Assembly (NCBI GenBank): GCA_902796835.1
Contig: CADBQP010000005.1
Coordinates: 1 to 64,000 of the forward strand
Direction of reading: 5' to 3'
From: an uncultured Bacteroidales bacterium
GTDB taxonomy: Bacteria > Bacteroidota > Bacteroidia > Bacteroidales > Bacteroidaceae
DNA length: 64,000 nucleotides
Part shown: positions 32,785-41,215 of the stretch, one piece after another
How the letters are laid out: every line of letters starts with the position of its first letter
How positions within the stretch are numbered: the first letter of the stretch is position 1
Translations under genes and position numbers: made by a program
The notes under the pieces: generated by a model
Seen by the model: the letters and a program-made list of their open reading frames with translations, nothing else
Database searches by the model: none
What the model was told of the DNA's origin: nothing

Positions 32785-34821
32785 ATGAGCAACAACAGTT
32801 CTAAAGCTCCTCAGCGTCTGAAAATAATTCGCGATGATTCATGGCTCGAACCATACGAGCATGCTATCCAAGGTCGTCACGATCATGTATTGGCCAAGCA
32901 GCATGAACTAACGCAAGGCCAGCAGAGCCTTTCCGACTTTGCGTCGGGACATCTCTACTTTGGCCTTCATAAGGAAAAACGTGCGTGGGTATTGCGCGAG
33001 TGGGCCCCCAATGCCACTCGTATATATTTGGTAGGCACATTCAATGATTGGCAGGAGAGCGAAGCATATCAATTTAGTCGTATCTCCGGTTCTGGAAATT
33101 GGGAGCTCAAACTTCCTCTTAAGGCGTTACACCACGAAGACTTATATAAGATCAAAGTCTATTGGAACGGTGGGCAAGGCGAGCGCATCCCAGCCTGGAC
33201 AACACGAGTGGTGCAGGACGATGTCACCAAAATCTTCTCAGCTCAGGTATGGGACCCTGCCGAGCCCTATAAGTTCAAGAAAAAAAGTTTTCGCCCCAAC
33301 AAGGACCCACTTCTCATCTACGAATGCCACATCGGAATGGGTCAGGACGCCGAAAAGGTGGGCACATATAATGAGTTTCGCCTGAATGTGCTTCCTCGGG
33401 TTATAGCCGATGGCTACAATTGCCTCCAACTGATGGCCATCCAGGAGCATCCTTATTATGGCTCGTTTGGATATCATGTGAGCAACTTCTTTGCCCCCAG
33501 CAGTCGCTTTGGTACGCCCGACGAACTCAAACAACTCATTGATGAAGCCCATGCTGCGGGACTCGCTGTCATCATGGATATGGTGCAGAGCCACGCCGTG
33601 AAGAATGAGCTCGAAGGTCTTGGCAACTTGGCCGGCGATCCTAATCAATACTTCTATCCCGGCGACCGTCATGAACACCCAGCTTGGGACAGTCTGTGCT
33701 TTGATTATGGCAAGAACGAAGTCATCCACTTCCTCCTTTCCAATTGTAAGTATTGGCTCACTGAGTTTAACTTCGATGGTTTCCGATTCGACGGAGTAAC
33801 TTCAATGCTCTACTACAGTCATGGCTTGGGCCAGGCATTTGGAAGCTACGACGATTACTTCAACGGAACTCAGGATGACAACGCTCTTTGCTATCTCACG
33901 TTGGCCAACCTTCTCATTCACGAGGTAAAGTCTTCGGCCATTACCATTGCCGAGGAGGTGAGCGGAATGCCGGGCCTTGCCTTGCCGTTCAAGGACGGCG
34001 GCCTGGGATTCGACTATCGTCTGGCTATGAACATTCCCGACTATTGGATAAAAATCATCAAGGAGCTCCCCGACGAAGGGTGGAAACCGAGCAGCATCTT
34101 CTGGGAACTCATTAACCGACGTGCCGGCGAAAAAAATATTAGCTATTGCGAGAGTCACGACCAAGCTCTAGTGGGTGATAAAACCATTATTTTCCGGCTC
34201 ATCGATGCCGATATGTACTGGCATTTCAGAAAGGGCGACGAAAACGAAACTGTTCGCCGCGGCATTGCCCTCCACAAAATGATTCGCCTCGTTACTGCTT
34301 CGACAATGAACGGTGGTTATCTAAACTTCATGGGCAACGAATTTGGTCACCCAGAGTGGATAGATTTCCCCCGCGAGGGAAATGGATGGAGCTATAAATA
34401 TGCGCGCCGACAGTGGAATCTGGTAGACAATGATGCTCTGTGCTATCATTATCTTGGCGATTTCGACAAAGCCATGCTCAAAACCATCACTTCAGAGAAG
34501 CATTTCCAGAAGTTGCCTGTTGTAGAAATATGGCATAACGACGACGACCAGATCTTGGCATTCACGCGTGGAGAACTGCTCTTTGTTTTCAATTTCAGTC
34601 CCACTCGCAGCTATACCGACTATGGCTTTATGCTCCCCGAAGGCGCCTACGAAGTGGTGCTCAATACCGATGCAAAAGACTTTGGCGGATTTGGCTTTGC
34701 CGACGACTCAGTGGTGCATTTCACAAACTACGACCCCTTGCTTCAAAAAGACGGAAAAGGGTGGCTCAAACTCTATTTGCCAGCCCGCTCAGCCGTAGTC
34801 TTGCGCAAAAAGTCTGAGTAA
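32785..34821 (+). CDS. glgB: 1,4-alpha-glucan branching enzyme (GH13)
   Basis: Transfers alpha-1,4 glucan segments to form alpha-1,6 branches in glycogen. The 678-residue protein has an N-terminal CBM48 (about 60-160, LREWAPNATRIYLVGTFNDW), a GH13 barrel with nucleophile Asp in FRFDGV (about 335) and acid Glu in TIAEEVSG (about 390), and the CESHDQALVGDKT block. A C-terminal beta domain (about 580-678) completes it. The layout resembles eukaryote-type branching enzymes more than E. coli GlgB (728 residues). No other glycogen genes are in the window. Confidence 0.95.
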   Translation: MSNNSSKAPQRLKIIRDDSWLEPYEHAIQGRHDHVLAKQHELTQGQQSLSDFASGHLYFGLHKEKRAWVLREWAPNATRIYLVGTFNDWQESEAYQFSRISGSGNWELKLPLKALHHEDLYKIKVYWNGGQGERIPAWTTRVVQDDVTKIFSAQVWDPAEPYKFKKKSFRPNKDPLLIYECHIGMGQDAEKVGTYNEFRLNVLPRVIADGYNCLQLMAIQEHPYYGSFGYHVSNFFAPSSRFGTPDELKQLIDEAHAAGLAVIMDMVQSHAVKNELEGLGNLAGDPNQYFYPGDRHEHPAWDSLCFDYGKNEVIHFLLSNCKYWLTEFNFDGFRFDGVTSMLYYSHGLGQAFGSYDDYFNGTQDDNALCYLTLANLLIHEVKSSAITIAEEVSGMPGLALPFKDGGLGFDYRLAMNIPDYWIKIIKELPDEGWKPSSIFWELINRRAGEKNISYCESHDQALVGDKTIIFRLIDADMYWHFRKGDENETVRRGIALHKMIRLVTASTMNGGYLNFMGNEFGHPEWIDFPREGNGWSYKYARRQWNLVDNDALCYHYLGDFDKAMLKTITSEKHFQKLPVVEIWHNDDDQILAFTRGELLFVFNFSPTRSYTDYGFMLPEGAYEVVLNTDAKDFGGFGFADDSVVHFTNYDPLLQKDGKGWLKLYLPARSAVVLRKKSE

Positions 34822-34924
34822 TAATAGCAAAGAGTGGTGAATGGCGGGCAGAAAATAAGTATGCAAAGTCTTTCGCTGCTCTTTTTATATAGTATATCTA
34901 CGTAATAAATAATAAGAAGTCCCT

Positions 34925-35530
34925 ATGTTTTCAGGAATAGTAGAAGGAATGGCTACCGTGGTGGCCATCGAGCACGACCAGGAAAACGTGCATTTCACCC
35001 TCCGTTGCGATTTCGCTCACGAACTGCATGTAGACCAAAGCATTGCCCACGATGGTGTATGTCTTACTGTCACCCACCTTCAGGGCGACACCTACCGCAC
35101 CACCGCCATGCGCGAAACGCTCTTGCGCAGCAACCTGGGCCAATGGCGCGTGGGCGATGAAATCAATGTAGAGCGCAGCATGCTGATGAATGGCCGCCTC
35201 GATGGCCATATTGTGCAGGGCCATGTCGACACCACCGCCGAATGTATGGCTGTGGAAGATGCGCAGGGAAGCTATACCTACACCTTCAGATACGCTGTCG
35301 AGCCCGAGTTGGCGCGCCGTGGTTATTTTACTGTCGACAAGGGCAGTGTCACCGTCAACGGAGTGAGTCTCACCGTTTGTAATCCTACGGAAGATTCCTT
35401 TCAGGTAAACATCATTCCCTATACCTACGACAACACAAATTTCCATGCCATCGTCGTGGGGACAAAAGTCAACATCGAGTTCGACATCTTGGGAAAATAC
35501 ATAGCTCGCCTTCAGCAACTATGCGATTAA
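34925..35530 (+). CDS. ribE: Riboflavin synthase (alpha subunit)
   Basis: Dismutates two 6,7-dimethyl-8-ribityllumazines to riboflavin. The 201-residue protein consists of two lumazine-binding barrels: MFSGIVEG with SIAHDGVCLTV, and HIVQGHVDTTAE with VTVNGVSLTV. Length is typical. No FMN riboswitch is visible in the 103-base upstream gap. Its stop overlaps the start of nth by 10 bases, so the two are co-translated. Confidence 0.96.
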   Translation: MFSGIVEGMATVVAIEHDQENVHFTLRCDFAHELHVDQSIAHDGVCLTVTHLQGDTYRTTAMRETLLRSNLGQWRVGDEINVERSMLMNGRLDGHIVQGHVDTTAECMAVEDAQGSYTYTFRYAVEPELARRGYFTVDKGSVTVNGVSLTVCNPTEDSFQVNIIPYTYDNTNFHAIVVGTKVNIEFDILGKYIARLQQLCD

Positions 35531-36180
35531 AGGAGCGTTTTGTCCAGGTGCTTGCCACACTTGAGACTCAGTTCGGGCGCATGGATACGGAGCTTCACTA
35601 CGAAACTCCGTTTCAACTCCTCATTGCCACCGTGCTTTCGGCACAATGCACCGACAAGCGGGTAAACATGGTCACTCAGTCTCTGTTTGCCGACTATCCA
35701 ACGCCGCAGACCATGGCACAGGCTTCGGTCGAAGAGGTTTTTGAGCACATCCACTCTGTGAGTTATCCCAACAGCAAGGCCAAATATCTGCAAGGCATAG
35801 CCCGAATGGTGCATGAAGAGTTTGCAGACGCAGTTCCTCAAACTACAGAGGAGCTGACCCGTTTGCCTGGTGTAGGGCGTAAGACGGCCCACGTCGTAGA
35901 AGCTTTCGCTTTTGGCAAGAGCGCCTTGGCTGTCGACACGCATGTGTTTCGGGTAAGCCATCGGATAGGGCTCGTTTCTGAGCGCTGCACAACGCCGCTC
36001 AGCGTAGAGCGTGCACTCGTGCGCCATATACCAGCCGAGCAGGTGGCTCTTGCACATAGCTGGCTTCTCCTGCATGGCCGATACACCTGCAAGGCGCGTC
36101 GCCCGGCGTGTAATCTATGCAAGATAGCAGCGTTTTGTAAAACCCACGAACTGGATGCCCGTTTTGACAAACGCGGTTGA
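35521..36180 (+). CDS. nth: Endonuclease III
   Basis: DNA glycosylase/AP lyase for oxidised pyrimidines in base excision repair. The 219-residue protein has the helix-hairpin-helix LPGVGRKTAHV with catalytic Lys121 and Asp139 in AVDTHVFRV. The iron-sulfur loop Cys190-x6-Cys197-x2-Cys200-x5-Cys206 is intact. It overlaps ribE by 10 bases, so the start at 35521 is supported by coupling. Confidence 0.97.
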   Translation: MRLKERFVQVLATLETQFGRMDTELHYETPFQLLIATVLSAQCTDKRVNMVTQSLFADYPTPQTMAQASVEEVFEHIHSVSYPNSKAKYLQGIARMVHEEFADAVPQTTEELTRLPGVGRKTAHVVEAFAFGKSALAVDTHVFRVSHRIGLVSERCTTPLSVERALVRHIPAEQVALAHSWLLLHGRYTCKARRPACNLCKIAAFCKTHELDARFDKRG

Positions 36181-36260
36181 CAAATAGTAAACCGAATAAA
36201 GAAAAACACTCCTAAAACTGTCAAAAATTGATAAAAGTACGTAATTCTGCTATCAAAAAG

Positions 36261-36292
36261 TTTGCTTCATATTTACGTAAGCCATACTTTTG
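36261..36292 (+). promoter_or_regulatory. Promoter of the small winged-helix gene (TTTG-N20-TACTTTTG)
   Basis: TTTG at 36261-36264 and TACTTTTG at 36285-36292 are 20 bases apart. The start codon at 36346 follows a leader of about 45 bases. This rules out the longer in-frame translation from 36262, which lies in the -33 element. Confidence 0.82.
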
Positions 36293-36345
36293 CATTGAGA
36301 TTAGTTAGTAAAAGTTTAACATCAATTAATTTCAATTCAAAAGTT

Positions 36346-36549
36346 ATGTTACAAGAGAACACTGGCGTAAATGCCGGAAACGTTTGGAATGCTCTCAACG
36401 AGAACGGTGCCCTCAATGTGAAAGACCTTAAAAAAGCCGCAGGCGTCAAAAACGAGAAGGAACTCTTCCTTGCTCTTGGTTGGTTGCTCCGCGAAGACAA
36501 TGTAGTGCTTCAGGAAGAAGGCAAAGAGGTCATCGTATCGCTCAAGTAA
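36346..36549 (+). CDS. Small winged-helix domain protein (DUF2582-like)
   Basis: A 67-residue protein: MLQENTGVNAGNVWNALNEN, then LNVKDLKKAAGVKNEKELFLALGWLLRED and VVLQEEGKEVIVSLK. Pattern and length match the small winged helix-turn-helix family common in Bacteroidota. It has no separate effector domain; DNA binding is presumed, not shown. It is single, with a strong promoter and a downstream hairpin at 36667-36706, so it may be abundant. Confidence 0.85.
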   Translation: MLQENTGVNAGNVWNALNENGALNVKDLKKAAGVKNEKELFLALGWLLREDNVVLQEEGKEVIVSLK

Positions 36550-36666
36550 GAAGAAAAGATTTTTAGATCACCATTTCAGCAGGAGGTGTGCCTTTGTCGG
36601 TGCGCCTCTTGCTTCGTTTATATTCTCCTTGTCTGAAGTGAGCATCACTTTCAGCAACTTTGTCAA

Positions 36667-36706
36667 GAGAGTTGGCTCGACAGAACAGACAGTTGAGCCA
36701 ACTCTC
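36667..36706. terminator. Hairpin related to the TTGGCTCAAC repeat family
   Basis: GAGAGTTGGCTCGAC (36667-36681) pairs with GTTGAGCCAACTCTC (36692-36706), 15 bp with one G-T pair and a 10-base loop. It lies between the convergent winged-helix and RSFGR-tail genes and may act as a terminator. Both arms resemble the repeat core seen at 9524 and 21905. Confidence 0.6.
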
Positions 36707-36756
36707 AGACTTATCGTGTCGATGCTTTCTTGCTACATGTCGCGACGCTTCACAAG

Positions 36757-36789
36757 CAAAAGAGAGCTTCCCACCATCGGGAAACTCTC
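36757..36789 (-). terminator. Terminator of the RSFGR-tailed protein gene
   Basis: GAGAG-C-TTCCC (36762-36772) pairs with GGGAA-A-CTCTC (36779-36789), and on the minus strand TTTT follows. It lies 30 bases after the stop of the gene ending at 36819. Confidence 0.8.
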
Positions 36790-36818
36790 CTTTATCGAGC
36801 ATTATGCAGTGCTTTCGC

Positions 36819-37700
36819 TTATCGTCCAAATGTGCGGCGGCTGCCTGTATTGCTATTACCAGAGCCGGTGTTAGAACTCGACGATCCGCGTGTGGGGGCA
36901 GAAACACCTCCGCTGTTTGAACTACGTCCCCGTCCGGCCGATGTGGAACGACTTGAAGAGCTCGAACCACTTGGGCGCCCGAAGCTACGGCCTTGATTGC
37001 CTGAATGTGTTCCGCTGGGCGAGGTGGTAGCGGGCCTTCCCGTCGTAGCCCCTGTGGTTCGACCGCGGTCGTGGCCCAGTCCGCTACCCGTTTCGGGCCG
37101 GGTGGTCATGCCAGGGTTTGTGTGCTTTCCTGTGGAGCGTCCGTAGTCGCGCGAGTTGCCTCCATGGGCCTGTCCAGAGTGGCTGCGTCCGTGGTCGTGC
37201 CCTCTATAGTCGGAGCGCATGCCGCGGCCTCCGGTGCGAGGTGGGCGCCAGCCGTAGTACGGACTGCGGTCGGCCGGGCGGCGGTGGGCCCACGACACTC
37301 CGCGATAGCGGCTAAAAACCGTGGGGCGCGAGAAGTAATAATAGCCGCGGCGATAATAATCGAAAACAGGGAAATACCACGCGGAGCGTACCCAACGGAT
37401 GGGGCGGTAGAAGTAATCGAGTGTCACATAAAGGTTGTATTGCCAACTGTGCAGAATGTAGCGCATGTCGGCGTTGCGATATTGCCAGTAATACCCGTCA
37501 ATGTCGTGCACGGTGTTGATGCTGAGCAAATAGTCCAGGTTAATCTGATAAGCACGGTCGTATTGGTCGGGCGTAAGGTCGAGCTCATAGGCCATCTTGT
37601 CGGTAAGGAACAGAGCTTCTTGGCTGGCTCGTTCGTAACTCAGGGCATACGTCGAAACAAAAGCCCAAACAAATGTCAGAGTGAGTAGAATGCGTTTCAT
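36819..37700 (-). CDS. Exported low-complexity protein with RSFGR-type tail
   Basis: A 293-residue protein with a signal peptide (1-20). A helical N-terminal region (about 20-70) resembles a small conserved part in Bacteroidales exported proteins (ALFLTDKMAYELDLTPDQYDRAYQIN). A Tyr/Trp/Arg-rich middle (about 70-160) follows. The last 130 residues are Gly/Ser/Arg/Thr-rich, contain GRSFGR internally and end SRRTFGR. Composition and ending match the protein at 19190-20152. The helical part recalls proteins that sense or bind under envelope stress, but no function can be named. Confidence 0.75.
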   Translation of the reverse strand: MKRILLTLTFVWAFVSTYALSYERASQEALFLTDKMAYELDLTPDQYDRAYQINLDYLLSINTVHDIDGYYWQYRNADMRYILHSWQYNLYVTLDYFYRPIRWVRSAWYFPVFDYYRRGYYYFSRPTVFSRYRGVSWAHRRPADRSPYYGWRPPRTGGRGMRSDYRGHDHGRSHSGQAHGGNSRDYGRSTGKHTNPGMTTRPETGSGLGHDRGRTTGATTGRPATTSPSGTHSGNQGRSFGRPSGSSSSSRSTSAGRGRSSNSGGVSAPTRGSSSSNTGSGNSNTGSRRTFGR

Positions 37701-37914
37701 GTCATCATAACTTTTTGTGGTGGAACACTCTTTGTCTTAATCTCTCTTTGTCTATCTGACGCGAAAATGCACTTTTAGTTTAAAAGGAAAAAGCAAAAAC
37801 GCCAATTTCTTTGAATTTATAACTTTTGTTGACCACTTTCACCTTCTTTTTAACATTTCTTGGGTAACGTGGATGCACCCCGCAGAGACGTCGCTCAACT
37901 TTAGTGCTCTTTAG

Positions 37915-37946
37915 TTTGCTTCTTTTTCAGTCTTTCAGTATTTTTG
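37915..37946 (+). promoter_or_regulatory. Promoter of the fused Nfn-type gene (TTTG-N20-TATTTTTG)
   Basis: TTTG at 37915-37918 and TATTTTTG at 37939-37946 are 20 bases apart. The leader of about 78 bases contains the 17-base motif at 38000. The rest of the gap 37701-37914 shows no gene, only AT-rich sequence that should also hold the promoter of the divergent gene. Confidence 0.8.
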
Positions 37947-37999
37947 TGCGGTGCATCGTGTCATTATTTCCGAAGTGTGCCGACATTGTTTAAAAACAA

Positions 38000-38016
38000 C
38001 ACCATATAATATTATA
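38000..38016 (+). repeat. 17-bp motif CACCATATAATATTATA, copy 2
   Basis: Identical to 10921-10937 and likewise within the leader of a plus-strand gene, here 13 bases before the ATG at 38030. Contains the palindrome TATAATATTATA. Confidence 0.6.
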
Positions 38017-38029
38017 GACATAACTAACT

Positions 38030-40306
38030 ATGAACAGGATAGTTAAGAAAGAACAGTTTTCCGAGAAAGTTTTCAAACTCGTGGTCGAGGCTCCGCTCAT
38101 TGCCAAGTCGCGCCGGGCGGGCCACTTTGTGATTGTTCGCACCGATGAGCGTGGCGAACGCATACCTTTGACTATTGCCGAAGCCGATGAGCAGGCCGGC
38201 ACCATCACCTTGGTAGTGCAGAATGTGGGCCTTTCATCAGCCAAAATCTGCGAGCTTTCCGAAGGCGATACATTGGCCGACGTGGTGGGCCCCCTGGGCA
38301 AAGCCACGCATATTGAGCGTTTCGGCACCGTGCTCTGCGCCGGAGGCGGAGTGGGAGTGGCGCCCATGCTGCCCATTGTGCAAGCGCTCAAAGCAGCAGG
38401 CAACAGGGTTATTGTGGTGCTGGCCGGGCGTTCGAAGGAACTCATCATCATGGAAAAAGAAATGCGCGCCTCGGCCGACGAAGTGGTCATCATGACCGAC
38501 GATGGCTCGTATGGCCAAAAAGGCGTGGTAACTGTGGGCATGGAGCAAGTCATTCAGAGGGAGAAGGTAGACAAGTGTTTTGCCATTGGCCCTGCCATTA
38601 TGATGAAATTCTGCTGTCTGCTCACCAAGAAGTACGATATTCCCACCGACGTGTCGCTCAATACGATTATGGTCGACGGCACGGGCATGTGTGGCGCCTG
38701 CCGCATTACGGTAGACGGACAGACAAAATTCGTGTGTGTGGATGGTCCTGAGTTTGATGGCCATAAGGTTGATTTCGACGAAATGATGCAGCGCATGAAG
38801 GCATTTCGTCCGCAAGAGCAGCAGGCTTTGCAGCAACATGCAGCCGCTGCCAGTCATGCCGACCCCTCTCGCGATGCCGAATGGCGCAAGCAGCTGCGCA
38901 GCAGCATGAAGCCTAAGGAGCGCATGGCCATTGAGCGCTGCAAAATGCCCGAATTGGAACCTGCCTATCGTGCCACTCAGTTGCGCAGCGAGGTAAATCG
39001 CGGTTTGAGTGCCGAAGTGGCTCAGCGGGAGGCACATCGCTGTCTGGATTGCAACAACCCTGGATGTGTGCAGGGATGCCCTGTCAATATCGATATACCT
39101 CGTTTTGTGAAACACATAGAGTTGGGCGAATTTTCCCAAGCCGCGTGCGCCATTAAGGAGCAGAGTGCTTTGCCTGCCGTTTGTGGTCGCGTGTGTCCGC
39201 AAGAGAAACAGTGCGAAAGCCGTTGCATACACCTCAAGACGGGTGGTGAGCCTGTGGCTATCGGTTATTTGGAGCGCTTTGCTGCCGACTTTGAGCGTGA
39301 GCAGGGTGGGGCAACTGCCGTGGCTGCTCAACAAAAGAAAGGAAAGCGCGTAGCTGTGGTTGGAAGCGGGCCTGCAGGGTTGACTTGTGCCGGCGACCTG
39401 GTGCGGCGAGGCTACGACGTCACAGTGTTTGAGGCGCTCCACGAATTAGGCGGGGTGTTGAAATATGGCATCCCAGAATATCGCTTGCCCAATAGCATTG
39501 TAGATTTCGAGATTGAAAACCTGAAGCGTAGCGGTGTGCAGTTTGTGAAGGATTGCATTGTGGGAAAAACCGTGAGTGTGGAGCAACTTGAGGCCGATGG
39601 CTTTGCCGCCATTTTTGTAGCTTCGGGTGCTGGTCTTCCCAACTTTATGGGCATTCCCGGCGAGAACTTCAACGGCATCATGTCGTCTAATGAATATCTG
39701 ACCCGTGTGAATCTGATGGATGCTTCGGCCTCCGATAGCGACACCCCCGTGTTTTTTGGCAAGCACGTGGCCGTCATTGGCGGTGGCAACACGGCCATGG
39801 ACTCTGTGCGCACGGCTTTACGCTTGGGAGCCGAGAGTGCCACTATTGTGTATCGCCGCAGCGAAGAGGAAATGCCGGCGCGAATCGAGGAAGTGCGCCA
39901 TGCCAAGGAGGAAGGTGTGAAATTTCTTACGCTCCACAACCCCATCGAATATAAGGCCGATGCCGAAGGCCATGTTTGCCAGATGGTGCTTCAGGTGATG
40001 GAGCTTGGAGAGCCCGATGCCAGTGGCCGCCGTCGCCCTGTGCCCATTGAGGGGCGCACGGAGACGATGGATGTCGACCTTGTTATTGTGGCTATCGGCG
40101 TGTCGCCCAACCCCATATTCCCATCGTCGGTCGAGGGTCTCGAACTGGGCCGCAAGGGAACGATCGCGGTGAGCGAAAAAATGCAGTCGAGCATCCCCAC
40201 TATTTTTGCCGGCGGCGACATTGTGCGCGGCGGCGCCACGGTGATTTTGGCCATGGGCGATGGCAAACAGGCTGCCGCAAGCATCGACGAGATGTTGAGC
40301 AAATAG
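38030..40306 (+). CDS. Fused NfnAB-type oxidoreductase (ferredoxin-NADP reductase-like + glutamate-synthase small-subunit-like)
   Basis: A 758-residue fusion. Residues 1-270 are an FNR/PyrK-like unit: FAD and NAD binding, then a [2Fe-2S] site in GTGMCGACRITVDG with a further Cys in FVCVDG (about 215-240). Residues about 290-758 are GltD-like: Cys motifs CLDCNNPGCVQGCP (about 338) and CGRVCPQEKQCESRC, FAD loop GSGPAGLTCAG (about 444), and NADPH loop GGGNTAMDSVRTALRLG (about 583). This is the content of the two subunits of NfnAB, which couples NADH, NADPH and ferredoxin by electron bifurcation. No large glutamate-synthase subunit is nearby. Databases often label it as a PyrK/GltD bifunctional protein. 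Confidence 0.9.
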   Translation: MNRIVKKEQFSEKVFKLVVEAPLIAKSRRAGHFVIVRTDERGERIPLTIAEADEQAGTITLVVQNVGLSSAKICELSEGDTLADVVGPLGKATHIERFGTVLCAGGGVGVAPMLPIVQALKAAGNRVIVVLAGRSKELIIMEKEMRASADEVVIMTDDGSYGQKGVVTVGMEQVIQREKVDKCFAIGPAIMMKFCCLLTKKYDIPTDVSLNTIMVDGTGMCGACRITVDGQTKFVCVDGPEFDGHKVDFDEMMQRMKAFRPQEQQALQQHAAAASHADPSRDAEWRKQLRSSMKPKERMAIERCKMPELEPAYRATQLRSEVNRGLSAEVAQREAHRCLDCNNPGCVQGCPVNIDIPRFVKHIELGEFSQAACAIKEQSALPAVCGRVCPQEKQCESRCIHLKTGGEPVAIGYLERFAADFEREQGGATAVAAQQKKGKRVAVVGSGPAGLTCAGDLVRRGYDVTVFEALHELGGVLKYGIPEYRLPNSIVDFEIENLKRSGVQFVKDCIVGKTVSVEQLEADGFAAIFVASGAGLPNFMGIPGENFNGIMSSNEYLTRVNLMDASASDSDTPVFFGKHVAVIGGGNTAMDSVRTALRLGAESATIVYRRSEEEMPARIEEVRHAKEEGVKFLTLHNPIEYKADAEGHVCQMVLQVMELGEPDASGRRRPVPIEGRTETMDVDLVIVAIGVSPNPIFPSSVEGLELGRKGTIAVSEKMQSSIPTIFAGGDIVRGGATVILAMGDGKQAAASIDEMLSK

Positions 40307-40328
40307 TTCTCAACTGCTCAATGCAGAT

Positions 40329-40375
40329 AAATAGGGCGGAGTAGCTTCCAAAAGGATAGCAGCTCCGCCCTATTT
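40329..40375. terminator. Bidirectional terminator between Nfn-type and nitroreductase genes
   Basis: AAATAGGGCGGAG (40329-40341) pairs perfectly with CTCCGCCCTATTT (40363-40375), and an inner stem GCTTCC/GGATAGC is possible. It lies between convergent stops at 40306 and 40415. Confidence 0.85.
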
Positions 40376-40414
40376 CGGTAGCTGGTGCCGGCAATGACGA
40401 AAGCCCTTGTTACG

Positions 40415-41011
40415 TCAGTCAGCGCTTTTGATGAAAGTGATTTTCTGTGTGTCCCACTTATTCTTGGGCTCCGGATTTTCGGCGGGGTAGCCGATGGCTA
40501 TGGCATTGAGCGGTACGATGTGTTCGGGCAGACTGAGCAATTCTTGATAGAGTTTGTATCGATTGCCAGGGTAGCCGCCTGTCCACACTGCGCCAAGCCC
40601 CATGGCGTGGGCTGCCAGAAGAATGTTTTCGGTGGCTGCTGAGCAGTCTTGCACCCAATAGTCGAAGCCATGGCCCTTGCGGGCAATATTCATGTCGCCG
40701 CATACGAGGATGGCCAAGGGGGCCCCGGCAGCGCGTCCGCCCATTTTTTCTAATTTTTCGCGGTTCGTTACGGCCACAAAGTGCCATGGTTGCTTGTTGA
40801 TGGCTGTGGGGGCGGCCATGCCGGCGCGCAGCAGCGTTTCAATGGTGTCGGGCGAAATGGCACGCGGCTCATATTTGCGTATGCTCGTACGTGTCATGAT
40901 GGACTTCAGCACTGGGTTTTCCTGGCTGCTTGCCTTGCAGCACGATTCCTGTTGTGCCAGGCTGCTGAGCGGTGTGAGTGCGATGAAGAGGAGGAGAAGG
41001 ATTTTTTTCAT
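40415..41011 (-). CDS. Exported nitroreductase-family protein
   Basis: A 198-residue protein. A signal peptide (1-19, ending SLAQ) precedes a mature part starting near QESCCKASSQENP. A nitroreductase fold follows: IMTRTSIRKYEPRAISPDTIETLLRAGMAAPTAINKQPWHFVAVTN supplies the FMN phosphate and ring contacts, and GLGAVWTGGYPG is the C-terminal FMN segment. Most family members are cytoplasmic FMN enzymes using NAD(P)H, so export is unusual and the electron donor would be different or unknown. It has a TATATTTG element at 41067-41074 (minus). Confidence 0.88.
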   Translation of the reverse strand: MKKILLLLFIALTPLSSLAQQESCCKASSQENPVLKSIMTRTSIRKYEPRAISPDTIETLLRAGMAAPTAINKQPWHFVAVTNREKLEKMGGRAAGAPLAILVCGDMNIARKGHGFDYWVQDCSAATENILLAAHAMGLGAVWTGGYPGNRYKLYQELLSLPEHIVPLNAIAIGYPAENPEPKNKWDTQKITFIKSAD

Positions 41012-41066
41012 GGTAAGATGAAGTTTTAGGAGTTGATGATGATGGAATCTATGTCCTATTGATTTC

Positions 41067-41074
41067 GCAAATAT
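41067..41074 (-). promoter_or_regulatory. -7 element of the nitroreductase gene (TATATTTG)
   Basis: Minus-strand TATATTTG matches TAnnTTTG and lies 55 bases before the start at 41011. No good -33 TTTG is present. Confidence 0.5.
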
Positions 41075-41215
41075 AAGTAATAAGGTGAAAGTATGGCCGT
41101 TCTGTTCCGAAAAAGTCGCTCTTTCATTGCTGATGTGTGCTCCTTGAGTTGCAGACAGTGCGAGAAGTGTAATTCTATCTCCCGTTTCAGATTCTCTGGA
41201 GGCGGCTTAAAAGTA

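Noticed and set aside
34822..34924. FMN riboswitch before riboflavin synthase
   Set aside because: The 103-base gap lacks the conserved RFN-element blocks, and no plausible multi-stem fold was visible.
36262..36345. Longer start for the winged-helix protein
   Set aside because: It begins within the -33 TTTG of a strong promoter, and the added residues are hydrophobic and unlike the family.
36563..36970. Minus-strand frame of 135 codons overlapping the RSFGR-tailed gene
   Set aside because: It runs through two hairpins including a terminator, and its composition reflects the repetitive GC-rich tail of the real gene in another frame.
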